A DNA stretch of 64,000 bases from the NCBI GenBank assembly GCA_026225945.1, contig JAMJFZ010001133.1:4732501-4796500 (forward strand). Direction: 5' to 3'. Of this stretch, positions 48,176 to 61,330 are shown in pieces (positions within the stretch are counted from its first letter, which is position 1; the number at the start of each line of letters is the position of its first letter). The position numbers were made by a program, and so were the translations under genes. The notes beneath the pieces are model-generated. The model made no database searches, was not told where the DNA came from, and was given only the letters and a program-made list of their open reading frames with translations. Source of the DNA: Cricetomys ansorgei. Lineage: Eukaryota; Chordata; Mammalia; Rodentia; Nesomyidae.

Positions 48176-50039
48176 ATATTGTATACTGATTTATACAGGA
48201 GGGAGTAGTACATGCATAGAGAAAAATAAAAAAATATATTTATATGATATTTATATAATAAAATTGGTTCAAAATATACAAGGTAATCTTAAAAATGAAG
48301 AAAAAGTCAACTCTTGTAAATTAAGAAATTTGAAGATCTACCATACAGCTAAAGTATAGGAACTGAGATAACGTGGTATTATTATGAGATTAGATATTTT
48401 TATTAATTTTGTATATTTAGTTTTAATTAATATGTGAATGTTGTGCTTGAGCGTAATCTCTCTAGTCCCATAAATAGCAATTTTATGTTTTAAATTTCCA
48501 ACAGATCTATAGACTAATGAAACAGTACTCCAAAAGAAACCACATGAGTGTGATCGTCAGGTTTATAATGAACAAGAGTGTGACACTGCAGAATGTAAGT
48601 AGCATGACTCAGATTTTAATAAGTAAAACTTTTCAGCTGTTTGTCTTCATGAGTCCTGCCTATTATGGTGCACAGCATAAACAGAGAGAGAGATGAAATT
48701 CCACAAAGATCTTTAACTTGGAAGAACTTTCTTAAAACCAATAACAAATAATGGGGAAATAGATTTATTCGGAAACAGTGAAATAAACAACACTGGAAGT
48801 TATCCCAATGTGAAGGAAAACCCAGGGATTATAAATTTAAAAAATTACATGTAATAAATTAAAATGTACAATCCATTAAAAAAACACCCAAGTAAAATTA
48901 AAAGTTAACTTAATAATTGATCTAAGGACAAAATGATAACCTACATAAGGATGATTAGTGAATAATAGTGATTAGAGAAACAGTTGGTCAATATTATTAT
49001 TTTTCCATTATATTAAGGCCAAATGAAGTACAGCTATTGCTATAATAGGATACCAAGACTTTTATTAAAGAAAAAGAGTAATCTGCAATTTTTACTTTTG
49101 TGTTATAAGATTTAAACTAGAAAACAAACTTTGAAGAGTTGGTAATGCTTAATAAATTTGAACCTATATATACATGTGATCACTAAATTCTACAGTTTTG
49201 TGTACTTTTGTTATATTAGGTATCTTGAAAAATTAAGCAGTGATAACAGTCTTAAGGAATAAATGGGTTTGTAAGAAGTATATGAGATCAGTACTTACAA
49301 AAAAAGGACCCAGCTTTGCCAGTCAGACACCAAGCTGCGAAAAAAATCCTGAATCAGTGATATGTCATACTTTGAAAGAAGCCTTATATTAAATCTTCTT
49401 ATATAAATGTATATGATGTAGGCCTTCATACTCCAGCTTCCCTCCCTCAGCCAAAAGTACAGTAGTCCTTTGTACCCGAGCAGATCCCTAGGAAAAGAGA
49501 GAAGCACATTTTTCCAGGATCTGTGTTGTTATATATTACCATTTAACATAATATTCATTAAGTCATTCCAATGTTTATATGTGTACATACAATTGCAGAT
49601 AATGTTTATGACAAACTTCACCTTATGGGGAAAAACTAGACATCCCATTTAAATATTTTTTGGAGGACTAAATAGTTCCTGGAATATCAAAGCCCACAAT
49701 AAACTCTTTGAATGTTTATGAAACAGGTAAAACATGTGGATAAATATTTCAGATCCAAAGAGTAAAGAATATGTAGTTCTATTATATAGATCCAAGAAAG
49801 AGGAAAATTAATTTTGTCATTAAAAAGTTGACATGGACAATATTGGTGATAGCAAAGGTAAAAAGAGCCTTTTACATAATTCTGGTAATGTTTTGCATAT
49901 TGATTGGAGCTGATTTCATTACTGAAATCTTGCTCTGTGTAAACATAGTCATGTGTACTTTTCCATTATATATTGTATTATTGAAAATTAATTATAAGAA
50001 TTATAAGGAAAAACTGATAGAATATATCTATATCTAAAT
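48176..50039. other. AT-rich stretch, nothing recognised
   Basis: No repeat family or exon is recognised. Short frames at 48159, 49295 and 49828 have no motifs. Confidence 0.45.
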
Positions 50040-50450
50040 GTAAATATAGACAGATATAGATGTATTAGAGTGGCTGTATCCCAAAATATGCCAAAAATCT
50101 GGTAGCTTTATAGTCAAATGGATTGGTTATCTCAGCATTCCCAATCTGGTGATAGAAACCCAAAAGATTCCTAAACAACTATTGGTCTTCTGTCTAAGTT
50201 GGGATCTTGATGAGCTAGATTCTAAAACGAGCAAGAGTACCTTAGTACCAGGGTAGATGAAATTTGCCAGTGAGAGTGAGGGCACACAGGCAAAAGCTAA
50301 AGCATTCTTCTTCCATGTCCTTTTATGTTGGCTGCCACCATGGTGAGGTTTTCTCACCTCAAATAAGCCTATCAAGAAAATTCTTCAGAGGTGTATGCAG
50401 CTGTTTGTGTTCTAGTTGACTTCAGATGTAGTCAAGTCAACCAATGAAGA
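50040..50450. repeat. Rodent mid-repetitive element, tail-type segment
   Basis: 'tctgtctaagttgggatct', 'gagcaagagtaccttagt', 'cattcttcttccatgtcc' and the closing 'gatgtagtcaagtcaacc' are words I associate with common rodent interspersed repeats. The family is not named and the orientation is uncertain. Confidence 0.45.
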
Positions 50451-50639
50451 TTTACCGTCACACGTATTTTTCACAGTATTTTAATATGACAATTTCTAAG
50501 CAATAAAAGTAGCTGAATAAGTTTTCAGCAAATTTTCATTAGACTTTTATCTTTATTATACCATATCTCTAGACACAAGGTCTGTGATGGTTAAACAATA
50601 TAGATAGATCTAGACTCATGAAAGGTCAGTTTTCTGGAC

Positions 50640-51060
50640 ACACTTACATGGGTTTTTTTTTTTTTTTTGATTGAGTAAATTAAAGTGTGATTACAAACTC
50701 CAAATGTAAGGAGGATATTTTGGCAGCAGGCCATTTATAAGGAGGTCAAAGGTAAGGGTGGAGTTTCTGTTTTCTACATGCTTGCCTAAACATCTCACGG
50801 GCAAGTGCATATAATTTGTTCATCAGTTAATCTACTCTGTTGCTGCTGTTTTTTGCTGTTGCTTTTGCCCTGACATTAGAACCCAGCATTTTCAGCCTTC
50901 CACTGTGGACTAAAGAACAGTTCCTCTCCAGAAATTCTCCAGGATTTCATCATCAGGTTGAGATTGCTGTGACATTTAGCATCACAGACTGAGCACTTCT
51001 CAGTCCTCAGCCTATCCACAATGAAGTCTCTCACACTTGGACAACCCTGTATAAGCCAAT
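50640..51060 (+). repeat. LTR-like rodent repeat, unassigned
   Basis: 'agcattttcagccttccac', 'tgtggactaaagaacagt' and 'tcctctccagaaattctcc' are words shared by a common rodent LTR-like repeat. A 16-bp T run at about 50653-50668 and the ATCT microsatellite bracket it. Confidence 0.4.
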
Positions 51061-51069
51061 CTGAATCAG

Positions 51070-51086
51070 CTATTTATCTATCTATC

Positions 51087-51124
<38 letters not shown>

Positions 51125-51140
51125 TTATCTATCTATCATA
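51070..51140. repeat. (ATCT)n microsatellite
   Basis: About 17 tetranucleotide units with TTTATC and CATC interruptions. The uninterrupted core covers about 51086-51123. Confidence 0.97.
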
Positions 51141-51610
51141 TATTGCATTAGATAAATGCATTAAAGACAACCTCAGAGGCAGCAAAATGCACAAGGAAAG
51201 AAAAGAGCATTTCTATTTGGGATAATTTGATTAAGAGCAACTTCAAGATTTTACTCTCCGCCTCCTCTCTATCTATAGAATATGGTTTCTTGCTTGTCTA
51301 TTGTCATGGTAGTCTGTTTGTAGTGTGCCTATGCATGCCTTTTATCTGCTTGTCTATTTTTTAACAAAGAGTTTCAACCTATATTCTCTGAACACAAAAT
51401 GTATCACATGAAGAAGGAATAAGGGATATTTTTCTGAAATCTTTAATTGAGTTTCACAAGGTGCTATGTTATTTACTCCAAATGACCCCAAATCACTCAG
51501 AAAAGCAAATAAAGCTGTAAATATAGGCTTATCTATTTTTACCCATATGCTGTTTCCAACACTTATGATGAACTTATTAAATAAGTTCAGGTTTGCTTGT
51601 TTTCATATCA
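51141..51610. other. No recognised feature
   Basis: Unassigned AT-rich DNA. The frame at 51466-51702 runs into the following CA repeat. Confidence 0.4.
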
Positions 51611-51641
51611 TACACACACACACACACACACATACACACAC
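51611..51641. repeat. (CA)n microsatellite
   Basis: About 15 CA units with one CATA interruption. Confidence 0.97.
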
Positions 51642-51974
51642 CTATCTCTTTGATCAGGGTCATAGGATAGTGCAAAATGTAATGTTACAACTTATGTACT
51701 AACTGTACTAACTTAGGTCACAAAAGCAGATTACTTGGAATATCCCAGTCAAGTAGGTTGGTGGTTTAGTTATTTAGTGTCTGGTTAAACAGGCTGAGTC
51801 CCCAGCAGAGTATCAGTCATAAGTGTCAATGATCAAAAGATGTGTTGTTAACATTTGAGTGAAGTACAGAAAATGTTCCAGTGCTTTAGAATATAAAAAT
51901 ATTTTCATAAAAATTGTATCAGTATAATTTATATATTTCCTAATTTTTAGTTTTGCTAATAATATACTATAACT

Positions 51975-52185
51975 GGAAATTGAATGAACCTATAAACAGG
52001 CAGGGACCTGATCCAGTAGTTCACTTCCCATCATAAATCTCCATCTCTTAAAGGTGCAGATAATTTCCTTAAACAGCACTACCAGCATGGGACAAGTATT
52101 CAGATACTTGAGGCTCTGTGAGGCAGCTCTTTGGAAAAAGAATCCTCTAAAGATCCCTGTATAAAACAAAAACTAGTACATTTTA
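51975..52185 (+). repeat. Rodent mid-repetitive element, 3' segment
   Basis: 'ttccttaaacagcactacc' and 'gggacaagtattcagata' match the distal part of the same common rodent repeat whose head is at 9105. The copy is diverged. Confidence 0.45.
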
Positions 52186-55100
52186 CACTTTTCAATAAAT
52201 GATTTCTTAACAATTAGTATGAGTTATTATTTAATATTTTGAGAGAATTTTTATGTCACACACACACATATATTCAAATATAACTCTTATGTGTATCTAT
52301 ACATCAAGACTTCGGCTAATATATTTTATGGTTTCATATATATAGTCCACTTTTCTGAATCTGAATTTTTATCATTCTAACTCTTGGACTTATGTAAATG
52401 TCATATTCCTTTGCACCAAGAGCTGCTGTAACTCAAATGCAGTCCCATGACTGTAAGGGCCAACAGCCTACACCACAATGCTCTAGTTTTCCAAGCTCTG
52501 GTGTTTAGTTAGTCAGATACATTAAATGCATTTTCAAATGGCATTCATTATTTTGTGTTAATAATATTTATGTATGAAAGACATATGAAATGATGATCAC
52601 ACTTTTTCACCACATACGACTGCATAGCCACACAATATGCTTTTGGCACAAAAGCATGTGGATTTGCTGTATAGGACATGTTATTTCACTCACACTGAGA
52701 GTAACAGATTTCTATATGTTGGAATTGTTTGTATCACATTCACAATTAGATGTAAAATAAAGAGTATTTAATAGTCTAATGTATCAGAATGATACTGCAG
52801 TTTGGATAACTGAAACAGACTTTTATAAGTGCTTGAAAAATGCTTTAATGACATCCATTTTGTGAATAACAATATATTGTGAAAACGAGTATCAGTAGTC
52901 ACAGACCATGACTAATCAAAGTGCATTCTCCCTCAATGATACTATATTAAGATTGTTACAAGGTGAGAATTACAGTGTTGTGATTTGACTGAAGGAAAAA
53001 AGAAGTATAAATTCTAGCTTCCTTTTTTTTTTCTTTTTTTGGGGGTGTAAAAAGAAAGAGCATGTGAAAGCTTAATACTCAATAATAGTTGAAGTTAAAA
53101 AATGATCTGTGTGGCACTACCGTTTGTCTTCTAGGCTTATCTTCAATTTTTCTAAATTGTTTGTAATAGAATCAGACGGCACTTACCAATAATCCATATA
53201 AATAATATGAATAATAAATTCCAGCTGAGTGAATCATGTGTTGCTGACAAGCACTTGCGATTATGTATGTATTATCTCCCCCGGTCCTCTCTATTACCCT
53301 GTCAGCTCAGAGAAACAAGATGGCTTAGGTCTTCAAAGCCTCACAGTGAGATTCTTTGTTTCTATCACTGCAGACACCCAGCTGTTGAAAATGCTTCAAT
53401 TATTTATTTACCCTGTATTTATCTTTGTCTCAGAATGGTGACTTGCTATCACATATCTTTTCTAAGTTGAATGATCTCACAGACTATAATATATCTTTGT
53501 GCAAGACCTAGCCAATGTACTTGGGAAGAGTGAGACTTAAATTTAATCAGAACATGTCACTGCTACTTTTAGGATGTTTTTTAAGTGACATATTAAATTG
53601 AAATCATACAAAATTCAGATGATTGGTTCTGATGGGTGAAAGTGAATTTCAATTTAGACCCAATGTATTACTATCATGTTCTATGTTTGTTCAAAGATTG
53701 TTTCTCTTTCTATGTACCCTAGTCTAATAATGACAGTCATTGAAAATACACTAATATGTTGCGTACTGCTTCATAATATATTATGATCTGTACAAAACAC
53801 AGACTAATATAGTTATAGCTAGAACAAATAAAGCAGTCCTTGAGATTTTTCAAATTATATTTTATTTTCCATATCTATTATTTATTATACATAAGCCAAG
53901 AAAACACAATTTAATGGTTATGATTTATATGAGATGAAAACCTATGGATTTCTATAGGCTATTTACAGCAGATATTCTGTTCTATATAGTAACTCTTCTC
54001 TAATATAAAATTAGCACCAGCAACAAATAGGCACAGTGAAATTTATAATGTTATTCTAAATATAACAGCATCAAACATTCTTAAGGCAGGCTGAATAAGT
54101 CATCATTTCTATTTTAGTTTGAGATGTGATGATATATAAGTAATCAAATGTGAATAGATTCTCATTATAGCTGATTTTTCAAAGGAGCACAGATAGTCAT
54201 AAGAGGTGCATTAATCTTGCACCTTTTTAACTGATTCCTGTTTTTATTACAGCTGTGAATATACTAAAGACTAGGATTTTGTTTTGATAATAGAAAGCTA
54301 TTATTTTAATAGTCTGAATTAAGTTCCTAAAGTAACTGATAGATTATCCAATAATACAATCTGTTGTTTAATAATGTCTTTGTTATTGTATTTGTGTTAT
54401 ATTTAGAAGATTGAAAAGACACAAATTGTTATAGACTGAGATGAAGCATCAGAGCAGCATCAATTCTCACACCCTGCTATTTCATAATATAGTCACACAA
54501 AACACTTTGTGAGAATCCCAAGTTATTCCCTAAATTCATCTAAATATAAAACAAAGGATAATTTATTTTATTAAATTTAATTATCATTAAGGCTATGGCA
54601 TAGTACATCAACATAAATTTATTAAAGATTTTATTGAAACACATTATTGCAAAGTTTACTAATTTAATTTGAAGTCACATTTCTTGCATGAAATTGTCTA
54701 TTTAGAATTTGTTATCCTATATTCAACCCCAATCTGCTTTGCACACAAATGACTTTACTTTCACATGAACAGAATTCTTAAGGGAGTTCACCCAATTAAG
54801 CATGGAGGTGAGTAGAGTATGAGAAAATGAAATATTTTACATAAGAAATTTCATAATAACAATATATTATGAGGCAGAGTATTCATATGGGTCACATATA
54901 TTTTGTTAAAGCAAAAATAAATCTTTCAGTGTTTGACCCAATACAAAGTTATGTACTATTTATTTCATTTTAAATGTCTAAATATGCCACATATGTTTGG
55001 ACATTTATTTTTCTGTGTGGTTATTCTTACAAAGGTTTTAAAAATACTCTCTTCTCTAAGATCTTTAGAGACCTGAACATAGGAATTGTGCCTCTATGTA

Positions 55101-55418
55101 TCTATCTTTTAAATGTTTCTATTAATATTTCCTTCACTTGTAATCATTTTTACTACTTTACTTCTCTACATTTTTATAGCACAACAGAACACTCAGATTG
55201 CTCATTCTCAATTTTTAAACTTTTAGCAAAACTCCAGATGATTTCCTTTCCTTAGGTCCCTACTAGCACCAACATCCATTTCTATGGTACATTCTGTTCT
55301 ATTTTGTAACTTAGTCTCTGAAATGATAGCCACACCTTCATGTTCAAAGCCTCTTTCCTCACAATAGGAAATAATGACATAACTCAGCCCAATTAACTTG
55401 GTTGATAAAGATTTTATC
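52186..55418. other. No repeat family recognised over about 3.2 kb
   Basis: The longest repeat-poor run in the window. A T-rich tract lies at about 53022-53046. A short inverted repeat (AGGTGCA/TGCACCT) occurs near 54206-54226. Two overlapping plus-strand frames at 53207-53470 and one at 54974-55255 carry no recognisable motif. Confidence 0.4.
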
Positions 55419-55419
55419 T

Positions 55420-55665
55420 TTTAGAACTGGAGAAATGGCTTAGCAACAGGAGCACTGGGTGCCGCTCTTCCAGGGGACCCAGTGTCCCACAGGGTCCAGG
55501 TGCAATTCCCAGAATCCAAATGGTGGCTGTCTGTAGTCTGACCTGTCTCAGGGCATCCCATGACCTTTTCTGGCCTCAGCAGGTACCAGGCTTGCAGTAG
55601 TGCATAGACATATGCATTTATGCAAAACATCCATACACTTAAAATGTGTAAAATAACTCAAAAAC
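55420..55665 (+). repeat. B3/B2-family SINE with internal insertion
   Basis: 'agaactggagaaatggctt', 'ggagcactgggtgccgctc', 'ttccaggggaccca', 'gaatccaaatggtggctg' and 'cttttctggcctcagcag', ending in an A-rich tail. About 19 extra bases (55481-55499) sit just before the B-box-like 'gtgcaattccc'. Confidence 0.9.
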
Positions 55666-57477
55666 AGAAAATATCTTGTCTTTCCTCAATCACAATACTA
55701 GAAAAAATATCTTCTCACTACAGTTTTTAAAATTGTATATTGAGAAAACATTTTATTTGTTTTTTTTCCTTTCTAATTTTCAAACATTACCATTAACCTG
55801 TGTAGAAAGCACCTGACATTCTATTAAGAAAAAGCATGTGTGAGATATAAGGGCTGTGTTGAGGGAATAGGTAGGAGTCCAGACTGACATTGCCCCAAGT
55901 GATAATTAACCATTATATAACAAATTAGACAAATGATCAATTGCACATCAACGATGGATTAGTGTTGTGAAAGTTAAAAATAAGATGATGTAAAAAAATT
56001 ACAGCATAATTAATAACTGTGCACTATGTACTAAGAACAAATTATTTAATATATAATGTGTAAAATACTACTTAAAGATTATAGGTCAAATAAGAGCATA
56101 CATAATTCTTTAGTGAAGATGGAAAGTATTAATTAATCCTATATCAAAGTGAACTAAATAAGTGGCAAAATAAATGTCAGTTAAAGAAAGCATTTATGGA
56201 ATAAAGATTATATTTCCATTGAAATACTCTATAATTGTGACTTTCCTGGAAAAGCTATTTAATCATTCAGAAAGTCAGCTGGATGAACCATGAGTGACAT
56301 TAACTTGTTACAAAGACAGAGAAGTAGCAAGCATGTGAAGGTTATATCAGGAAAATAATTACAGCTTCAGCTACCAAATGCTGTGCTGCAGTCCTAAGAC
56401 ACTTCACTTTCGTATGTGTTCAATACGAGCAAATGATGTCACTCTATGTGGACTCAGTAACTGCTTAAAACCATTCTTATATTTAAATTTGTAATTTCAT
56501 GAGGATAATTTCAAATATTAAAATATTTCCAGAGTTATTACCTATTTCAACTTTAAAATTGTCTGTTTGATGTAAATTGCCTTGGGAAATAACAATGTAA
56601 TTAGATTTACACAACAGTAAATCATGAATCTTGAGGAAAACTCAGGAGCAGTCACCAGGACTCATCATAAAGTTCCACATCACCTCTAAGTTTGTTTCAA
56701 GAAGAAACATCATCTTCTTTAAATCACTTCTTTTGTTACTCTACTTAAAAAGCTCGGGCTTCAGCAACCTCCAGGTCCCGATGCTGTTTCCCATCTCTTC
56801 CCACGAATATCCCTAGAGGTCCTTTCTGTCTGACCTCTACTGATTCCCACCTTACCATCAGAGGATGCATCCATCTCTCATTTTCTCTCAAAACTAATGG
56901 AGAAGTTGCACAATATCATGGTTTTCCTTTATCCAAAATCCTTCATCTGATTTTATTCATTTGTGTTGCTGTTTTTTAAATATCATTTGTCTAAAAGAAG
57001 ACACATTCATACAGGAAAAGAGTTTAAAATATAATGCCAATTTGTAGTACTATATGCATTTGTTTTGACAAAATTATTCCAATTATGTTATTGATGTGAG
57101 TTCTCATGATTTTCTATTTTGTTTAGGAATATTTCCTTTATAACATATATAGCTATTCAATAAGTAATTCATAGGTTAATAATGAGTATTTGATTTCTGT
57201 GCAGTTCCAGGAACTTGATCTCTTTATTTTTGTTGCCAATTAATAAATAGGCTTTGTCTAAATTTCTTAATCTTACCATTGCATTTTTACTATTTTTAAA
57301 ATGTTAAGTATGATATTTTGATCAATTATTTAAAGTATCCACAAGATACATTTTGATAATTCTAAATTGTTGTTTCATAGGAGAACATCCTGACAGGCAT
57401 AAGAATATTTCATATCTCTTGCATATTTCTTAATTACAATGGAATATTCACAGTGATTTATAAGAAAAAATCCAAGA
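55666..57477. other. AT-rich stretch, nothing recognised
   Basis: No repeat family or exon recognised. The frame at 56631-56816 has no motif. Confidence 0.4.
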
Positions 57478-57690
57478 CAGGGACTGTGGGGATCATTCAG
57501 CAGTAAGGAGCACTTGCTGCTCTAGCAAAGGTCCTGGTTTCAGGACCAGCCTCTACATCATGACTCACAACCGTCTGTAGCTTCAGTTTCAGTGAATCAA
57601 ATGCCTTCTGTGTATGCTGTGGGCTCCAGGCAAGTATGTGGTACACATATATACATACAAATATACAAACAAAACACTCATAGAAACTAA
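57478..57690 (+). repeat. B3/B2-family SINE
   Basis: 'gggactgtggggatcattc', 'aaggagcacttgctgctc', 'aggtcctggtttcaggac', 'actcacaaccgtctgtag', and a tail with 'gtggtacacatatataca'. Confidence 0.85.
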
Positions 57691-57726
57691 ATGAAGTTTA
57701 TGTACTTGTTTCTGCACACAAATATA

Positions 57727-57804
57727 TATGTGTGTGTGTGTGGTGTATGTGTTTATGTGTGTGTTTGTATGTATGTGTGTGAGTTATCTGTGTGTGTAGT
57801 TTTT
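57727..57804. repeat. (TG)n interrupted microsatellite
   Basis: TG units broken by TATG and TTTATG words. It probably grew from the nearby SINE tail. Confidence 0.9.
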
Positions 57805-58261
57805 ACTCACATAATTGTGTTGAAACTCATTCAGGTAGGTATAATTGTCAATATTTTATTTCCTTTTATTGAGGAATAGTGTTTCATTCTCTTCAGTATA
57901 GAAACATTACAGCTTAATCAGTCTCCAAGGTTAATTGATAATTTTAGATATAAACAATTGATCTGATAGAAAAGTCTTATGTATAGACTTTTCCTCTCAT
58001 CCTCCATTCAACGGTGCATGGCTTATTCTGCTCCCTGCTTCTTCATTAGCATTCACTGTTATTACAGTGTTCTAAGCTATTTTGACAGCTGGATAGAGAT
58101 ATCTCATCTTGGTTGGAATTTTCATCTCTTTGATGCTAATGACATTTAACAGGGTTTCATATGTTTATCTAAAGAATCCTTTATAGTGAAACATTTATTA
58201 AAGTACACAATTACCCACACACTAAATAAATACACACATATGTACATACATTCATATATAA
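57805..58261. other. No recognised feature
   Basis: AT-rich, unassigned, with a CACATA-rich patch at about 58205-58260. Confidence 0.4.
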
Positions 58262-58465
58262 TGGTCTTGAGACATGGATCAGTCACAAACACTGATTACT
58301 GCTAGTTCAGAAGACAAGAGTTCAGGTCAAGCACACATGTTGTGTAGCTCAAAACCTCATGTAGCTTCAATTCCAGGGAATTCTATGCTTTCTAGTCCAT
58401 GTGGGTACTTGTATTTATATGCAAAGACACACTAAAATAAATAAAACAAATAAAATATAATGCAC
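58262..58465 (+). repeat. B2/B3-family SINE, diverged
   Basis: 'ggtcttgagacatggatc', 'agaagacaagagttcagg', 'catgtagcttcaattccag' and 'tgtgggtacttgtattta', then an 'aaataaaacaaataaaa' tail. Confidence 0.75.
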
Positions 58466-58529
58466 ATTAAAATGACTTAGACTATTCCTAACATTTGCAT
58501 CATGTTTCTTCTTCCAATTTGATCTGTGT

Positions 58530-59030
58530 ATCAATTGATTGACATTTTTAATAAAAATATTTTCACTTTTCTTTATAATATATTCAAATTCATTAACAAG
58601 TGCTATTATCCATATTGTTAACTTTCTTAGGCTTATTTTCCTCTTTGTTTTATATTCCTAAAATATTAAGGAATGTATTTGAGGTCTTACTAACTAGCTA
58701 CATAAGCATTTAGTACTATAGATTTTCTATTTAGGACTGCTCTCAAATCAGTCACATTGCATGGTGAGTTGTATGTGTCACACTTTTTATAAGAAAAGAA
58801 ATTCCCTAGCACATGAACTTTGTGATTTTATTCAAAGAAACTTCATTTAATTCGTGGTTTCTTTGGAACTGTATTGCTTCATTTTCATGAAGTTAGACTT
58901 GTGCCTTTGTCTTTATGTTACTAATTTCTAGTTTAATCCATTATGGTCAGATTATGGTCAGATTATATCTCACAATGCAAATTATTTTATTTCCCTTCTT
59001 ATTAAAAATAGACTATGTTCTTATAAAGTA
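58530..59030 (-). repeat. Older L1 ORF2 fragment, antisense
   Basis: 'agcatttagtactatagat', 'tttaggactgctctcaaa', 'aacttcatttaattcgtgg' and 'tttaatccattatggtcag' follow antisense L1 ORF2 order. The last word is locally duplicated ('attatggtcag' twice). It is interrupted or overlain at its right edge by the younger L1. Confidence 0.6.
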
Positions 59031-59039
59031 TATCCTGAT

Positions 59040-61330
59040 TATAGTTTCTCCTTCCTTTATTCCTCCTAGTTATTCTTTTCTTTGCCTGCCATTGTATATA
59101 ATTCCTTCCTGTTTATGATTAGAAAAGAAAAGGCTTCTAAGAGATAAAAACAAAACATAGCAAAATAAAATATAAGATAAAATGAAAAACATTACATCAA
59201 ATTTGGACAAGGCAAACCAACATGAGGAAAATAATCCCAAGAGAAGGCACAAGAATCAGAGACCCCAAACTGAAAGTTCTAATATATACAGAAGACCTGG
59301 TGCAGACCCCTGTAGGTCCTCTTTTTGCTGCTTCAGTCTCTGTGAGTTCATGTGAGATTTGCTCAGTTGATTTAGAGGACCTTGTTTTCCTGGTATCCTT
59401 CATCCCCTCTGGTTCTTATACTCTTTCTAATTCCTCTTCCCTGGGATTCACTGAAACCTGAGGGTAAAAATTTGATGGAGATACTCCATTTAGAGGTTAG
59501 CTGTGTGTACCAATGTCTCTCTCTTTATGTGATGTCTGGCTGTAGGTATCTATATTTGTTCCCATCAGTCACAGGAGGAAGCTTCTCTGATGTTGGGTGA
59601 ATGAGGCATTTGAGTATATTCATGGTCTATGAGTATAGCACAATATCATTAGGAATCATTAATTGGTTTTTCCCTAGGTCTCTGGGCTATTTAGTCTACA
59701 CTTCTTGGTCACCTAAGGAGTGTCTGATATGAGTTCCATCCCATGGAATGGACTTTAAATAAAATCCAACATTATTTGGTTATTCCCACAAGCCTTTTGC
59801 CACCATTGCCATAGCATATTTTGTAGGCATGACAGATTGAAGATCAAAAAGGGTTTTTTTTTGCTTGGTTTTTTTGGTTGTTTGCTTGGTTTTACATTTT
59901 TTTTTGGTAGCCTTTAGAGGACTTTTCAATACCAAAGACACTAGAACGTAGGGGTGAAATTTTTATGCAGACACCAGCTTGACTTCTCTATGTACAATGA
60001 GTTGTGTGTGTGTCATCTTTACTAATGAGGCCTTGTTGTTTGTGGAAAGCAACATATTTTATTGCAAACAGCTTGCGTTGTTTGGCGATTTCCATGGGTC
60101 CCCTTTGGCCAATAACTCACTTGGATGAAACTCAGTCCTTGTGCTAGAAGTCTTGTTTTGGGACAAGAATAGGGTATTTGAGACTCCATATCCATTAGTT
60201 AAGACTTCATTTAGGTTCTCCTTCATATATTTTGGGGAGTTTCCACTGCATTAGGTTTCCATATCACCGCTCAAATGTCCCTCCAGTCTGACTGTCTCTT
60301 CCCACATTCCCTCTTACAACCCACTCCCTACCTGATCCCTATTACCATGCCCCCAATGCCCAGTACACCTATAAAATCTATTCTATTCCCAATCCCAGGG
60401 AGATCAATATGTCCCCCCAAATACCTCCTTGTATACCTATCCTCTCTGAATCTTTTGACTATAGCTTGCTAATAGCTAATGTCCACTTATAAGTTAATTC
60501 ATACAATATTTCTCTTTCTATATCTGTGTTATATCACTTAGAGTGATTTTTTTCTAGTTCTGTTCATTTGTCTGAAAATTCATGATGTCATTTTTTAACA
60601 GGTGAGTAATACGTCATTGTGTAAATATACCATATTTACTTGGTTTATTCTTCTAGTGAAGGACATATATGTTTTTCCCAGTTTCTGACTATTATGAATA
60701 GAGCAGCAGCAAGCATGGTTGCGCAAATTTCCTTGTGGTATGATGAACTGTCTTTTGGGTATATGTACAAGAATGATATAGCTGGATTTTGAGGTAGATT
60801 AATGCCCGTCTTTCTGAGATACCAACACACTGATTTCCATAGTGGCTGTATAAGTTTTCAGTTCCACCAGCAATGAATGAGTGTTCCTGTTATTCTACAT
60901 CATCACCAGTATGAGCTGTCACATGTGTTACTAATTTTAGCCATTTTTAAAGGTGTAAGATGGAATATGAAGTAGTTCTTATTTGCATTTCCTTGATAGC
61001 TAAGGATATTGAACATTTAAGAGCTCTCTCTGTTTATATTGTTAGCGCATTTAAAAAATGTGCTATTTAAATTTTTGATATCAAGTTTCTTGACTTCTTT
61101 ATATAGTCTAGTTATTAGTCCTCTAACAGATGTAGAGTTGGGAAAATTCTTTTTCTATTCTGTAAGCTACTACTTTGTTCAAATAACAAAAGCTTTTCAG
61201 TTTCCTGAGATCCCATTATGAATTGTTGATCTCGGTGCCCACACAGAATAGTGTTCTGTTCAGAAAGTTTTCTTCTGTGCTATTGTGTTCAAGACTATTC
61301 TGAACTTTCTCTTCTATCCGTAAATCATTT
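59040..61330 (-). mobile_element. L1, 3' UTR plus ORF2 C-terminal part, 5'-truncated
   Basis: Continuous antisense L1 of about 2.3 kb. The 3' UTR part (59040-60470) reads 'tattcctcctagttattc', 'agagaaggcacaagaatca', 'acctggtgcagacccctg', 'aggaagcttctctgatg', 'aagacactagaacgtagg' and 'gggagtttccactgcatt'. ORF2 coding follows to the right. This is the best-preserved L1 in the window, but the frame is broken throughout. It is truncated near 61330, after 'gtcatgttttgtggcc'-type divergent sequence. Confidence 0.88.
60480..61330 (-). pseudogene. L1 ORF2 C-terminal remnant
   Basis: The minus strand of this part decodes, across several frames, into the end of rodent L1 ORF2p (endonuclease/reverse transcriptase protein; only the C-terminal domain lies here). 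The clearest open piece, 60645-60830 (61 codons), contains 'LRKTGINLPQNPAISFL' and 'IYPKDSSSYHKEICATM'. These correspond to the conserved 'LPQDPAI' and 'YPKD..LYHK' regions of ORF2p. No reverse-transcriptase or endonuclease core is present, and stops and frameshifts separate the pieces. It is dead. Confidence 0.85.

Noticed and set aside
51061..51641. Regularly spaced repeats that could suggest a CRISPR-like array
   Set aside because: These are ATCT and CA microsatellites with no spacers, in a mammalian genome.
59070..59600. Several open frames of 60-79 codons on both strands
   Set aside because: They lie in the L1 3' UTR, which is non-coding in the element.
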